Shown piece after piece: positions 1-11,252 of a stretch of DNA of 64,000 nucleotides; position 1 is the stretch's first letter; the number at the start of each line of letters is the position of its first letter. The notes under the pieces were generated by a model. It had not been told where the DNA came from. It searched no databases and saw only the letters and a list, made by a program, of their open reading frames with translations. A program made the position numbers and the translations under genes. This stretch comes from Excoecaria cochinchinensis (lineage: Eukaryota; Streptophyta; Magnoliopsida; Malpighiales; Euphorbiaceae). The DNA is taken from contig CANTUQ010000043.1 in the NCBI GenBank assembly GCA_947683425.1, forward strand, positions 6,457,501-6,521,500. The letters run 5' to 3'.

Positions 1-539
1 ACCTATTGGGAGCGCTGTCAGATGTGTGCCCCCTGAAGGACGGTTGGTTGTTCCCCATTTTCTTGATTGTACTGACTGTGACATGCCAGATATCGATTCC
101 TCTATCATCTCTAATGCAGCCTCCTTGTTGAAAAGACCTGCATACTTCTCAAGAGGGTGAGAGAATTTGATGTTGAGCCTCCGGGGCAGAAAAAGATTTG
201 AGCTTTCTCAAAGAAAGACTTAGATTGGAAATTTTGTTGTTTGCCTGCAGGCGGGTGATTTTTCTATTTTGTTTTTGTTTTTGGATTTTCTTTGTTTTGC
301 TTTTGACCTTTACATTTTGAATGTATTTACAGTATGTTGGATTTTCAAGGCCTTGAAAATGTATTCTTCTTTTTGTTTTGCTTTGTCATTTGAGAATTTG
401 TATTTTTTTGTGTTGTTTGGTTTGAGAAGTCGTTTTTGTTCTTTTGGTTTGACAGTTTGTACTCTTGTACATTTGCATTTGTTTGAGAATTTGTACATTT
501 GTATATTTGCATTTGTTACACTTTGTGTGATGTGTGTGA

Positions 540-1340
540 GCGTATATCTTATGATAGGGAAACTTACTTGATTGCTCCCGGCATGGCATGCATGAGTCTG
601 ACTGAACTCATATCTTGAATCATCTTTAAACCTGAGGTCTATTCGGACCCCTCATGTGAACCATGTATATATACAAAACACTGTGCACGTGTATGTACAT
701 ACATTTGAATCCAGATTTTGTACACTATGTGTGAGGTGTGGGAGCATGCCTCTTAGGACAAAAAAAACTTACCTGTTCGCTCCCGGCATGGCATGCATGG
801 AGAGGCTTATTCTTTTCCCTCTTGGGAGCAGGTCCTTGAAATTCTTCCCTCGTGAGGACTTCATCTTGATTATTGTACAAGCATACATCTTATAGTACAG
901 AAACTTACCTTGCTACTCTTGGCATGGTGTGCATGGAAAGGCTTGTCCTCTTAAATGTCTTCTTAGGAGCGGGTCGTTGAGATTCCCTTCTCGTGAGGAC
1001 TTTATCTTGATCTGATTGTTCGGCATGGGTAAGCATCGATGTAGATTCAAAACTGTACCTTGGCTCACTTTTGTGTCTGATTTGCCTCCGACTATAGTAT
1101 GTGTGGATAATTCGGCTTCTCAAAGAATCTTATCTTCTACAGATTTATGTGATTCCGAATTGCCCTGAGCATGGTGTGTCCGATAGGCTTGTCCTTCTGG
1201 GGTGTTTCACCTCTGTAAATTTTTACTTGATTTTAGGCCGGATATAGTGGCCGATCATGTCGAGCTAAATCCGTCCTTTGGATCATCCTTGCTCTTGAGG
1301 TCTATTCAGACCCTTCCCTCTAAGTCATGTACACAACAAA
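540..1340. repeat. diverged tandem repeats in Tat1 3' UTR
   Basis: Units of roughly 140 bp recur near 541, 737, 881 and 1117. Each carries a version of 'aaacttacctg..ctcccggcatggc' followed by 'catggagaggctt' and a 'cgtgaggacttcatcttgat' tract. The pair 'gaggtctattc(g/a)gaccc' near 635 and 1297 extends the series. Copies differ by many substitutions and small indels. Variable tandem repeats in the 3' UTR are a known trait of Ogre/Tat elements. The small ORFs across 1-2650 are not genes. Confidence 0.55.
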
Positions 1341-2739
1341 ATATACAAAAGATTGTGTGTGCGTATGGAATCACGGGTATGAAATATACACATAAAGTTA
1401 TATACACGAGACATAAGCAAAGGATTAGTGTACAAGAATTGTGTGTACAACCATAAGTGTAACGGACTAAATGCACGTGATATGCAGGGCAATATGCAAA
1501 AGATTTATGCATGTGAGATGCAAAAATGGATAGACCACATCCTAGGTGATTAAGGGATCCATTGAGGGTACTGCTCAGCTGATCTAGAAAAGCGTTGTCT
1601 TGGCTTCATGGACTCTGACCCCTAATCTTTTCAAAGAGAACTGCCTCGCGCGCATTTTTTTTTGCCCCCCTGTCAGATGAGCATTTTGCCCCCAGCACCC
1701 TGAATCAAGTTCTGCATTATACGGCACCTGTCTAAAGGGACGTCATTTCGAGTAATGTTGCCTTATTGCTCCAGGCCTCAAAAGTCATTGTTTTAAAGGT
1801 AGTGTGTCCCTTGTGGATTTTCACACTAGCTTTTTTTAGCGGGAAATGCGTCCCTTCTTGGGATTTTCACATAACCCTGTGCCTAACTTTTGCCTTGAAT
1901 GGACCCAACCCACTCCAGCGGCTTTTTTTTCATTTTTATTTTTTTAAAGGACAGACCGCCTGTTCCCAGGTTTTTGCCCTGCCCTTTGGCCTAAATTTTG
2001 CTTAGAGAGCCAGTCACGGTTTTCATCTCTAACGGCCCTTTTTTTTTCTTTTTTCTTCTTCCTCTTTTTTTTTTCAGGCTTCATGAGGCTGCCTTTTTCA
2101 TTACTACCCATTGTGCTTGATAGTTCAAAGGGATTAATAATGAAGTGAGGCATCCCTGTCTTTCCCAAGTGGACCTTTATCTTCGACTTTTACCTCCAGA
2201 TACCATAGCCTTTGGGCAAGCTGCCGGTGAAGACTATTATGCCATCTATCGAGGGTTATTCTTTCACTCCCCCTAATGCGCTCAAGAGGTGGGTGTTTAG
2301 TCTCACAGTGGATAACATAACTCATCGACTTAGACATCTGGACAATGAGAGTAGTAGCAGGGCGTTGTCATTTAGATTTCATGCATTCAGCAATGAACAA
2401 CATTTCTCTTTTTATAAATGAACTAGAAAATAATGAACGCATGTATTTGCAAAGATTTTGTACATTTCAATATAATTTCTCCACACATGATCATTATCTA
2501 ACATCGATTCAAAATGCAAAACTATATCTAATCTTAAAGTATATCTTGTAAGCATCAAACTCCTGTCTCCAATCTGCCCTCTCGGGTTTTCTTGATTGGA
2601 TATTTTCTCTCGAGCCTCGAATTTTTGACCAGGAAGCCTTTTTTCGATTTTCACCCTGACGAGGCGCCCAATTTTAGCAAGGTCGCCTTTTTTCGGTTTT
2701 CTACCCGCGGGGCTTTTATTCTCTTATTTTGATTTTTAA
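1341..2739. other. Tat1 3' noncoding region
   Basis: No coding sequence seen. T-rich runs lie around 2041-2075. The stretch about 2250-2640 reads, on the minus strand, like 14653-15080, which identifies both as the 3' untranslated region of Tat-family elements. Confidence 0.5.
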
Positions 2740-3390
2740 GCCTCTTGCCATGGACCCTCATGGGTTTATTAATGTTGACCGATTCTCCATTGTTGTCCAT
2801 TGCTGCTGTCTCGGATAACAACTTCTGCACAACAGATGGAATCCTCTTGCATTGTCCTAAATTTGTCTCATTCATGTGAACATCTGGTCTCATTGAATCT
2901 CTCTCTTTCTGTGGTTGTTTTCTGGCTTCCTCCCCAGATGATCGAGCAGGGTATTTTCTCATGGATCAAACTGTGGTATTAATTTCATGACTTGTCTCTG
3001 TCCAACATGTTTGACTACTGCTGCTGTTGCTATGCCCAACTGGCTTTTGGAATCTGGGCTCTCATAACTGTCCTTAAAAATTTGAACTTTACATCGATTG
3101 ACCATACGACTTCTGCCCCCGTGACTCTTGTGGAGGTTCTGATGGTGGTTCTTCAGCGTTTCAAGTGCAAAAGGCAATTTTTCAGCTACATCTTGTAGTT
3201 TCGAGCCATCTTGACCAAGATTTCCTTGTTAGCAGCCACTCCTGCTCCATTGGTTTGAAGGCAATACAGAGAGGACTTGCGTGCTACTAGAGAAACTCCA
3301 TGGCCCAAGTCATAGCTCATCCTTCCGTTCTTGAATGTTGTGTGGTGTGGGAGACCATGATCCTGCCCGTTGGGGCTGTAGAGCATACCA
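2740..3390 (-). pseudogene. pol: Tat1 integrase C-terminal relic
   Basis: On the minus strand, in shifting frames, this DNA encodes remnants matching the end of the integrase core of Tat4: a stretch like 'NGAGVAANKEILVKMARNY' corresponds to the catalytic-Glu region of Tat4 (NGAVEAANKNVKKILSKM). It is followed by a match to the WAEKLPFAL segment and an RTTIRTST-like segment (Tat4 analogue RTTVRTSTG). Several stops and frame changes interrupt it. The position after RT and before the 3' UTR agrees with the Tat order. It cannot make an active integrase. Confidence 0.55.
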
Positions 3391-3545
3391 TATGTTGTTT
3401 ATTCCCAAGTTCGAGCAACCTATATCCATAATCCTTGTGTTCCTTTTTAGAAGTCAAGAAAAATGGCAAAGTACGGGCATGTGTAGATCAACGGGATTTG
3501 AACAAAGCTTGCCCTTTATGATGAATTTTCAATGTACACGCTGAT
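3386..3545 (+). pseudogene. pol: RT fragment in inverted orientation
   Basis: On the plus strand, about 3450-3525 encodes VKKNGKVRACVDQRDLNKAC, the conserved RT segment that in Tat4 reads AKKNGKVRVCVDYRDLNKAC (near 61520). It then decays with two stops. It points opposite to the rest of Tat1, so it is either a small inverted piece of Tat1 or a scrap from another Tat copy. A poly-T tract at 3590-3620 separates it from the minus-strand RT piece. Confidence 0.55.
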
Positions 3546-3559
3546 TTTATTTTTTCTTT

Positions 3560-4130
3560 TATTTTTCTTTCTTCTTTTGATTTTTCTCTTCTTTTTTTTT
3601 TTTTTTTTTTGCTTTCCCTTTTTTTTCAAACAACACTCCCTTTTAACAAGCTCCGCTCAAATCCTAGAGTTCACACATACGCGCATCTCTTCTTAACCAT
3701 TGGAACCATCATTGGTTAATCCAATCGGGCGTGGAACTTCGACTAGGGGTTTTGGGCTCATCCCTGCTTGGGGATTCCTTTATTTAACCTGTTTTACCTC
3801 TTTTGGCTTTAATCTTTCGAGTTTCTGTGGGACTGGTCCATGATCGGGATATCTGGAATGATGTGCTTGGAGATTCCGTTGATGACTCTTAGCATGTCTT
3901 CATATGTCAAGGCAAAGACTTTTTCATATTTTGTTTTCATTCTCTTAAATTTTAACCTCACTTCAGGAGTTATAATAGATGCTATCAAGATTTTCTTCAG
4001 ATTCCCCAAAGTTCTGAGATTAAACTGAGTGGCATCAATTAAGTCAATATCAAATATGAATTAACCATGATCATGCATAATGAAATCATAAGAGATGTAA
4101 CACAAGTAAGCAAAAGCATTCATCTTATTC
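3560..4130 (-). pseudogene. pol: Tat1 RT N-terminal region, broken
   Basis: The minus strand from about 4120 encodes a spacer like Tat4's (HDH..FDID..FNL). Next come ILIASIITPE and KVFALTYEDM, matching Tat4 ILIASNITPE and KVFAWTYEDMP, and then a decayed copy of the VRVCVDYRDLNKACP segment near 3640-3720 with several stops. The catalytic YVDD region is absent. In Tat4 this stretch directly follows the protease; here no protease lies between it and gag, so an internal deletion joined the gag end to the RT start. Confidence 0.65.
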
Positions 4131-4276
4131 GTGAAATCAAAATGTCATTACTAAATAGTTCGAAAATAAAAAGAACATTCTAAACAGCTAATCAACTTTC
4201 GCTCCTGCCACACAGCTACCGCGGCCGATGGTCTATCATCATCCTTGAAAACCATTTTGCCTTCTCACCTAGGCAC

Positions 4277-5300
4277 TTATTCCATCTTATTCCTTCCCTC
4301 CCGTTTCTCTGGGTCGGAGATCTGGTGGGAGTCAATCAGATCTTGGATAACGTATCTTAAGGCTTTGCAATAATCTGTAGTATGCCCGGTGTGCTCGTGG
4401 TAGGCACAATACTCATCTTCCTTATGCCCAGGCTGTGCTTGGCTTCTAGCAGGCTTAGCTGGCAATGGCTGTAATATCCCCTCCTTCATCAGTCTCTTGA
4501 GGACCCAGGACAAAGATCTACCCAAATTAGAAAAATGCCTTTGCTTTACTTCCCTGGTTGGCGCTTCTATAATCTCTTCCTTTTCTGGGTCTGGCATCAG
4601 CTCTTAAATGCAATCTCTCAGAGGGTGACAATAGTCTGTCCTATGCCCTGTGTACTGGTGATATACACAATACAAGTCCGTTCTGTGCCTAGGCTTTCCT
4701 TGACTTGGGGCAGGCCTAGTTGGCAAGGGTTGTAACTTCCCTTTCTTGACGAGACGGCTGAAGTGCCAGGATAATGGCTTACCCGAAATAGTGAGGTGGG
4801 ATTGAACCGCTCTAGTGGCTGAGACTTCTGCAGCCTTAGCATTCGGCTTACTATTGTCAAGGCCTCCTGAGCTTTCATTCTTTGGAGTACGCATGATTGC
4901 AGGGTCTTCATCCTCTTCGGACATAGTGCCATGTTCTAAAATAGGCCTCCTATTTCGTCCTTGCTCAATCGGGGAATCAAGTGATCTCTTACCTCTAGTC
5001 TCAAAAGGAAAAGGAGGTACTGGAGCTGTCGCTATATGAGCCTTCTTGATCGTGGCCAGCTTTCCTTGGTTGAGAGTTGTTGCCATAAGCTGAGCTTGCA
5101 GAACAAGTGCCATGGCATCCATCCTTTCTTTGACCATAGCCAGCATCTTTGTTTCAAGCTCCTCGAACCTTCAATCCAACTCCTGGGCAATTAGGGCACG
5201 AGTCTCTTCATTCTGTTGCAAAGGGCCAGCCATTTCTAATGCCTTTAGATGCTCTAGTAAGAACGCTAAAAACTTTGTCGGCCCACGTGAACTCTGATCG
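4277..5300 (-). pseudogene. gag: Tat1 gag with two knuckle modules
   Basis: Minus-strand gag relic. The C-terminal module of the family (FSNLGRxLSWVLKRLMKEG..LQPLPxRPA..., then a CX2HX4HX4C knuckle, then an IQDLIDS..DPEK tail) occurs twice in the same frame. Copy A has CVYHQYTGHRTDYC (about 4604-4810). Copy B has CAYHEHTGHTTDYC (about 4277-4535). They are joined by ..RDCI*ELMPDPEK.., where one TAA (4604-4606) stands where copy B has an IQDL-type Gln codon, so it is probably CAA changed to TAA. Tat2 and Tat4 carry only one module each. An N-terminal segment with MVKERMDAMALVLQAQL lies upstream, after another stop near 5170. The element cannot make a full Gag. Confidence 0.7.
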
Positions 5301-6290
5301 CTCTTTAGACAACTATTGGGATCCCCTAACCACCCAAGTAAATGGTCTATAATGGATGAAAAGCAAAGAGTTAGAATGATGTATGAATAATATGTAATTC
5401 ATGATCGTGCTGTGCAACAGATGGTACACATTGAATAAAAGAGATTACAATGATACATGTGAAACATTTGAAAAACTATACACAGGATAATATGTACAGG
5501 TAATAATTATATGCAAAGAAAAGGATGTATACATGTGGAAGAAATACAGAAATTTATTTGTGCATGACTGACATGATTGTGCCATACATCATTCACAAAC
5601 ACATGCAAGCAGGTAGTTCCTTCCAACCTTATTGCCCCCACACACGAGGTCGTGCGGTCTTTGTCCTAGGTGGGCTTGATCCATGGGTTAACAGGGAACC
5701 CTATGGATGCGCATGGTGCACGGTGAAAAAAACCGGCAGCATAACCTCTCTTAGCTAATGTTCATACGCATGGGTTTTAACCATCATATATTTAGGCAGC
5801 CCGAATAAGTTGACATGGACCTATCGGGGCATGAAAGCCTTTGATTAGGTGACCAATCAGATTATTTGGGTCTGTCCAATACAAAATGATCCATATAGCA
5901 AGCAAGGTATTACGGTTCATACCACCTAGGGGAAGTATCTATTGCCATAACATGAGCTTTGGTCAAAGGTAGTGTTGCTTTAGGGCTACCCAAGCATGGT
6001 CCCTGCCAACGGGTCTAGCTCATCACGAGCGTAAAGACCGATCGGATCTCCATTTAATATATCATGATGGTACGAGGCTTGGGCTGGTGATTATCCTTAA
6101 CACTTCCCTAAATTGAGTGAAAATAGGGTCATGCTTTAGGAACGCACCGGGGCTAAAAGAGGGACCAAACTAGCATAGATCTAAAGCTCTAATGCGATGC
6201 AATGCAGTTTTGAAAGAAGGTGAAATTTTTAAACTAAAATTCTATTATAATTTTTAATCAAGGTACTTTCAAATCGAAGTCACGAGTATG
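5301..6290 (-). other. Tat1 5' leader
   Basis: Untranslated leader between the primer site and gag. It shares segments with the leaders of Tat2 (35577-36068, 49471-49740) and Tat4 (58121-58900), including the block resembling 'ctagtttggtccct' and 'cgttcctgaagca'. No gene is seen; the short ORF near 5525-5758 is fortuitous. Confidence 0.55.
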
Positions 6291-6308
6291 TCCCCAGTGG
6301 AGTCGCCA
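6291..6308 (-). promoter_or_regulatory. Tat1 primer binding site (tRNA-Arg)
   Basis: Read on the minus strand this is TGGCGACTCCACTGGGGA, one base after the LTR end. It pairs with the 3' end of plant tRNA-Arg (..CCCAGCGGAGTCGCCA) with one mismatch. Tat4 at 58103 has the exact complement. Confidence 0.75.
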
Positions 6309-6309
6309 C

Positions 6310-7549
6310 TGTGACGCGCGCCGAACCCCTATCCTCCTGAAAGCCCACTTCAGGGCGATCGGGAAAGGTTCATAAAACTTGTAAGGTATTTACAAGTGCG
6401 TCTATTTTGGGCAACAATGAGGTTTCTTGGAGTCGCCACCCAATAGAACATTGGTAAGGGTCGTCTAGCCTTATCGAGCCTAAGACGGCGCATACATATC
6501 TATCTTGAGCTAGCCAGAGGGATCTTGGAGGCCTCATCCTCTACTCCCCTAGAGCCTAGGATTGTGTATTTAAGCCTTTTGGTGAGACTCAAGAGGTGTC
6601 TTGGAAGTCCTAGACCTCTCGCCTCTTGAGCCCCAAAGACCAGAGTGAGTTCGGGACTTCTCATTTATTTATACCTTCATCAATATTATAATTAAGTTTT
6701 GAATTCATTGTTTCACCATCTTTCCACACGATGCATTTTAATTAACGGCGCAATCATTCACATCCAAAGCGGTAAAAGGAAGTAAAAATCAAAATAAGGC
6801 ATTCAAAAGTATATTACAATAACACCAGGAGCGGAATACAACTCGCATTTGTAAAAGTGCAATACATGTATAAAACGGGTTATTCATTAATAATGAGGAC
6901 ATTGGTCCTACCATGCATTTATTATAAAGCGATTTCTAGTGAATAATTTATTGGATGAAAATAGGACATTGGTCCTTAATTTTATAAAAAAAATCCAAAT
7001 TAATTACTATAAAACCTTAATCCACTTTTATTACAGCGATATAAAATAATTTACATAAAATAATGATGAATAATAAAGATAAATAAATAAATAAATAAAA
7101 ATAAATAATAGACAAGGTTAGAAGGATCAAACCGGGTGGGAACGCTCAACATTTGGCCAATGCCATCATCTTACATCCAAGCCATCCCAAGAACAAATAA
7201 TATTATCTCACAAAATAAATAAACACATTAGTGTCAAAAAAATCCGAAATAAAGATAAATATAGATAAACAAATAAATAAATACTTAGATAAAGTAAATT
7301 GGAAAAAATAATTAAAGTTAATAATGGATTAAATTAAAATAAATGGTAAATAAATCGATAAATGAATAATTGAAATAAACAAATGATTAATCAAATGAAT
7401 TGATAGTTAATTTGGTGTAATTAATGAATATGCAACATAAATGATAATTATAATAACCAAATAAAATAATATAACATCATAAAATAATAATACTAATATA
7501 TAATATAAAATAATCATAAAATAACAAATATAAAGATAATAACAATGAT

Positions 7550-7596
<47 letters not shown>

Positions 7597-8702
7597 GAAG
7601 AAGAAGAAGAATAATAATAATAATAAACATAACAGAAAATTAAATAAACAAATATATATATAATAATAATAATAATATATAAAATAGTAATAAAATAGAA
7701 ATAAAATAAATAAATAAAAAGGGAATAGGGTTTACCGTCGCCGGAGGCTCACCGGATGGGATGTGGTTGACACCACCGGCACAGGAGGGGAGATCGGACC
7801 ACCGGGAATCTTCCGGCGGTAGTCACTCGCCGGAAGGTCGCTGGAATAAGACGGAAAGTGCGCCGCCTCGTCTCGGGTTCTTCTCCCTCACGCGCCGGCT
7901 ACCGGAGTCCGATGGTGGAACGGCGATCATCACCTGAATCGTCCGGCTGTGGGGAATGCGCCGCTGGGGCGCGTGCCTCCGTGTGCGGCGGCGGTTGGCC
8001 GGCGGGAGCAGCGCCCTTCCTCTCCTTTTTTCTTCTTTTTCTTCTTCTCTCCGACGCCAGCGTCCTCAGTTGGTTGCCTGTCCCTCTCTTCCTTTCTTTT
8101 TCTTTATGTATTCCTTTGATTTCTATTTCTTTGGTCTAGGTTTTCTCTGTGCTTTTTCTTAGGTTTTCTCTGTGCTTTTTTTTCTTTTTCTTTCTATCCT
8201 ATTTTTCGTTTTTGGTTTTCTTTTTTTTCATCTGCCGAGTCCCTATTTCATTTTGCTTATCATTTACTATTTATAACCCTAAATTAGGTTAAGTTTTGGT
8301 TACCCTAATCACTTCCTCCATTTTTTAATTTCCAATTTTAATTAACTTACTTAAACTAACACATTAACTAATTAAATACTTTATTAATTAACTACTCTAT
8401 ATTTTTATACCTATTTAATTTAATCAACCTACTTAAATTATCACATCTAATTTATCTAATTAAACACTATATTTATTTTCTTTTTTCAAATTTAATTACC
8501 CAATAATATTAACTAATCAATTAACTAATAATATTAACTAATCTTAATCTTTCATGCACTTTAATATAATTTTTAATTTAACCTACCTACCTATTTTATA
8601 TATTATATATTTTTTCGGAGGAATTATCAAGGCCCCAAAATTTCCATTGCCATCGCTACTTTTTTTTTTACATTAAACCCGACTCGGAACCCGGTGTCTA
8701 CA
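6310..8702 (-). repeat. Tat1 5' LTR
   Basis: On the minus strand it starts TGTAGACACCGGGTTCC at 8702 and ends ..GGCGCGCGTCACA at 6310, followed by the PBS. Length is 2393 bp. It includes a TAA/ATT microsatellite, an AT-rich middle and a GC-rich block at about 7730-8060. The start motif is identical to that of Tat2 (32842). Short ORFs around 7858-8162 are LTR sequence, not genes. Confidence 0.8.
7550..7626. repeat. (TAA)n microsatellite inside Tat1 LTR
   Basis: Near-perfect TAA repeats with a short AAG interruption. The same microsatellite (as ATT) sits in both Tat2 LTRs, so it is part of the LTR and not genomic background. Confidence 0.85.
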
Positions 8703-9541
8703 CATACCTTTAGCTATGATGATTTGCATTCTTGGTTTGGTTTCCCGTTAAATGGAAAACGATTTGAGTCCCATATTTTTCAACCTTCACCTGTGTGGAA
8801 TAGATTGTCTGGATTAGAGCGTTTTAATAATAAGAATTCTACTAACAGGCAAATCAAAGATAATGCATTGATGCTCTTTCATAAGTTTCTTTGTCATGCT
8901 ATGTATGGGAGGGTAGAGAGTACCAAGGTTCAAACCAAGGATTTGTTTGTCTTAGACCTATTGCAATCCCATAAAACCGCTAATTCCATTGATTTCATTT
9001 TAGATTGTCTTTACCATGCATCTATTGCTCATAGTAAATCAGTGGGGATGCGCCATATGGTGACTGGTATTATTTTGGGATGTATGGGTGATTTGAATAA
9101 TTTTATCATGGCTGAAAATGACTTGATGTTGTCTACTTGCAGAGAGCTAATATTTTAACCAAGGGAGCCTGGCCCCCAAGGTTTGTTGATCGTTTTACAG
9201 GTGAACCTAGTGTGGCTGGACCTAGTGTGCCACATGAAAGGGCACGTGAATCAGCCTCAGCAGCTGATGCTCATGACTCCTCGGGTGAGGACGAGGCGGC
9301 TGCTGGTGTTGATGCTGATGAGAGGAGGAATGATAGTGGCGCTGCTGTTGATTTCGAGCCGGTTTTACAAAGATTGGATGGTATTGAGGCCGCCAATCAA
9401 AGTATGGCAGCTCGAATGGATGTGCTTGAAACAGATGTGCGGGCTGTGCTAAAAAATCAGAAGAGTTTGGGTCGCAACCTCCTCATTTTTTTTTCGCAAG
9501 CAAAATGTGGATCTTTCTCCATCTCCACCAAGCTCCCCTAA
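8703..9541 (+). pseudogene. Athila1 late ORF, truncated and frameshifted
   Basis: Relic of the extra ORF that Athila elements carry between pol and the 3' LTR. Frame 1 (to 9158) has LHSWFGFPLNGKRF and DNALMLFHKFLCHAMYGRVE, resembling Athila2 FAEALGFPVDGARY and HALRILHRFFSLSFYGHIE. After a shift near 9140 the frame continues LTKGAWPPRFVDRF, an acidic Ala-rich linker and a coiled-coil-like tail (LQRLDGIEAANQSMAARMDV), as in the Athila2 C-terminus. The N-terminus is cut at the Tat1 LTR boundary, so the apparent start is artificial. Function of this ORF is unknown. It occupies the position called env-like in some relatives, but I see no signal peptide or membrane segment here. Confidence 0.65.
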
Positions 9542-11234
9542 TGGGAGTTTTTGAGTTTGTCTCATACATTTTTCCACATTTTTATTCATTTTCTTAGTTT
9601 TGTTTGTTCTTGTGTTCATTTTTATTTTATTTTTTTTTGTTTTTTATGTTCATTTGTTCTTTTAGTTTATTCCTTTTTACACAATGGGGACATTGTGTCC
9701 TTCAAGTGTGGGGGGGTCTGTTTATGTATGAGTAGTGTAGCTTGTGTTTTGCATGAATTGCTAGATTTAGGTATGAATTATTATGCTTGTATGTTTTTAG
9801 ATTGTTTTGGAGTTTAGTATTTGATGATTATTTGGGAATTAGAGCATGTATAGGTTTTATATTTTTGGCCATTAGCCTAGATAGTAACTTTTTGATCATT
9901 TTCATTATTTGTTTTACTTTAGCATTCTGTTGTACATAGTGAAGGGTATGACTTAGCAAAACACTTTGGTGTAGGTTCTTTTTAAGTTAGGTATCTTTTT
10001 ACATGTAAATAAAGATTGTTTTGCCAATTTATTGCCTATGATAGTTTGATCTATAGCCATGTGAGCTTTTGAAGCCTTATACACTAATTTTTCTTTGTAT
10101 GAGAGCCTTATTATGCCATATCCTCTAGAACTTGTTTGTGGTAAATTGTGAGACTGCATTTTAGTATGGGATGTACACGGGATATGATAAGGGCACTTAG
10201 AATTAACTATTTTTGGCTTACTTTTCAATTCCTTACCTTTTGACTTTAGGTAGCCAACTTTGAGCCTGTATCTTGTTTTTATTGTTTTTCTTGTTTAAAC
10301 ATATAAATAACCCAATCTTTTTGCTTGGACAAGGCCCTATTTCTATTGCTTACCCATATTGTGGAGGGCTTAGTATTGATATAGTATTGGAGATGTCATT
10401 ATTGACAAGCATAAAGTAGTAAGAATTAAAATTCCCTTGTTTGTTTTACTTAGTATTAATTATGCTAGTCTATACATAAAAAAAAAATGACAAGTAAGAT
10501 GTACATCAAAAATTGCTTAAGTATGGGATGGAGCGTAAAACGCACCCATGCTAAATTCTCTTGCTATCCTAAAAAAAAAATAAAAAAATTAGAAAGTAAG
10601 AGCTAGCGGAAAGTTTGTATTCTTAAGAAGGGAATTAGACTAAAGTATCATGCTTGTTATTATTCTGTTTTGGCTAAATCTCCTATGTTGTATTGATGCT
10701 TTTCTCTACACAATACTAGCTACTTAAATCCAAAAGTTTCCTACCCTAACCTAAGCCACATTACAACCCTTTTAAGACCATTTGATCCTCTTTACTACCT
10801 TATACTAGTAGTGGAGATTTTCACTATTTACAAGCCTATGGTATGTAATGGCATAATCAAGGAATAAGGGAAAACACTAACCTTTATATACTTGAGTGAT
10901 TGAGTGTTTATCAAAATAAGTGTTGAGTGAAAATTATCTTAGGTAATGCTTTGTGTGAAATAATCTATGCATGTGTTAAGATATTTGATTTATTGAGATC
11001 AAACATCCTTGTGTTTTGCCATTTCATGGTTTTCCAAATATGCATAAAGGTTAAAGTTTAATGAATGATGGGAATGTTTAAATGGTTGCATATTGAGGCT
11101 AGTGTGTTAGAAGGATAAGTCTATGCATGGTGTTTTCAAATGTTTGTCAAATGCCTAAATAAGCTCCAATATATTGTGTTTATAGTGTATTGTGTTTTTG
11201 TGATGTTTAAGTGTTTTGCTTGAGGACAAGCAAA
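9542..11234 (+). other. Athila1 3' noncoding region
   Basis: T-rich after the ORF, then A-rich tracts at about 10482 and 10571. It includes the first purine-tract motif at 9681-9720. No coding sequence seen. It corresponds in place and length to 46085-47770 of Athila2. Confidence 0.6.
9681..9720 (+). promoter_or_regulatory. PPT-like motif, first copy
   Basis: Contains the inverted pair ACACAATGG/CATTGTGT around a GGGA core, then CAAGTGTGGGGGGG. The AAGTGTGGGG core recurs immediately before the LTR (11238) and three times in Athila2 (46170, 47141, 47781). It lies just after the ORF, where Athila2 has its own first copy. Confidence 0.5.
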
Positions 11235-11236
11235 TA

Positions 11237-11252
11237 TTTAAGTGTGGGGGTT
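11237..11252 (+). promoter_or_regulatory. Athila1 polypurine tract before 3' LTR
   Basis: TTTAAGTGTGGGGGTT directly precedes the TG of the LTR at 11253. It is purine-rich, the expected plus-strand primer, and it matches the Athila2 tract before 47796. Confidence 0.65.

Larger units (their letters stand above)
1..8702 (-). mobile_element. Tat1: Tat/Ogre-like Ty3/gypsy element, partial
   Basis: Minus-strand LTR retrotransposon whose 5' LTR (6310-8702), tRNA-Arg primer site, leader, gag, start of RT, integrase C-terminus and long 3' UTR follow in order toward coordinate 1. The 3' LTR lies outside the window. The protease and most of RT and RNase H are deleted: gag ends near 4277 and the RT N-terminus begins near 4120. 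Family assignment rests on the CX2HX4HX4C gag knuckle, the Arg primer site, and protein similarity to the better preserved Tat4 at 56175-64000. LTR start (TGTAGACACCGGG) matches Tat2 at 32842, so Tat1 and Tat2 are one family. Confidence 0.8.

Noticed and set aside
269..571. Phe/Leu-rich 100-codon ORF
   Set aside because: Low-complexity T-rich 3' UTR DNA; composition explains it.
7858..8162. GC-rich ORFs resembling a first exon
   Set aside because: They lie inside the Tat1 5' LTR bounded by clear TG..CA ends; no splice or family evidence.
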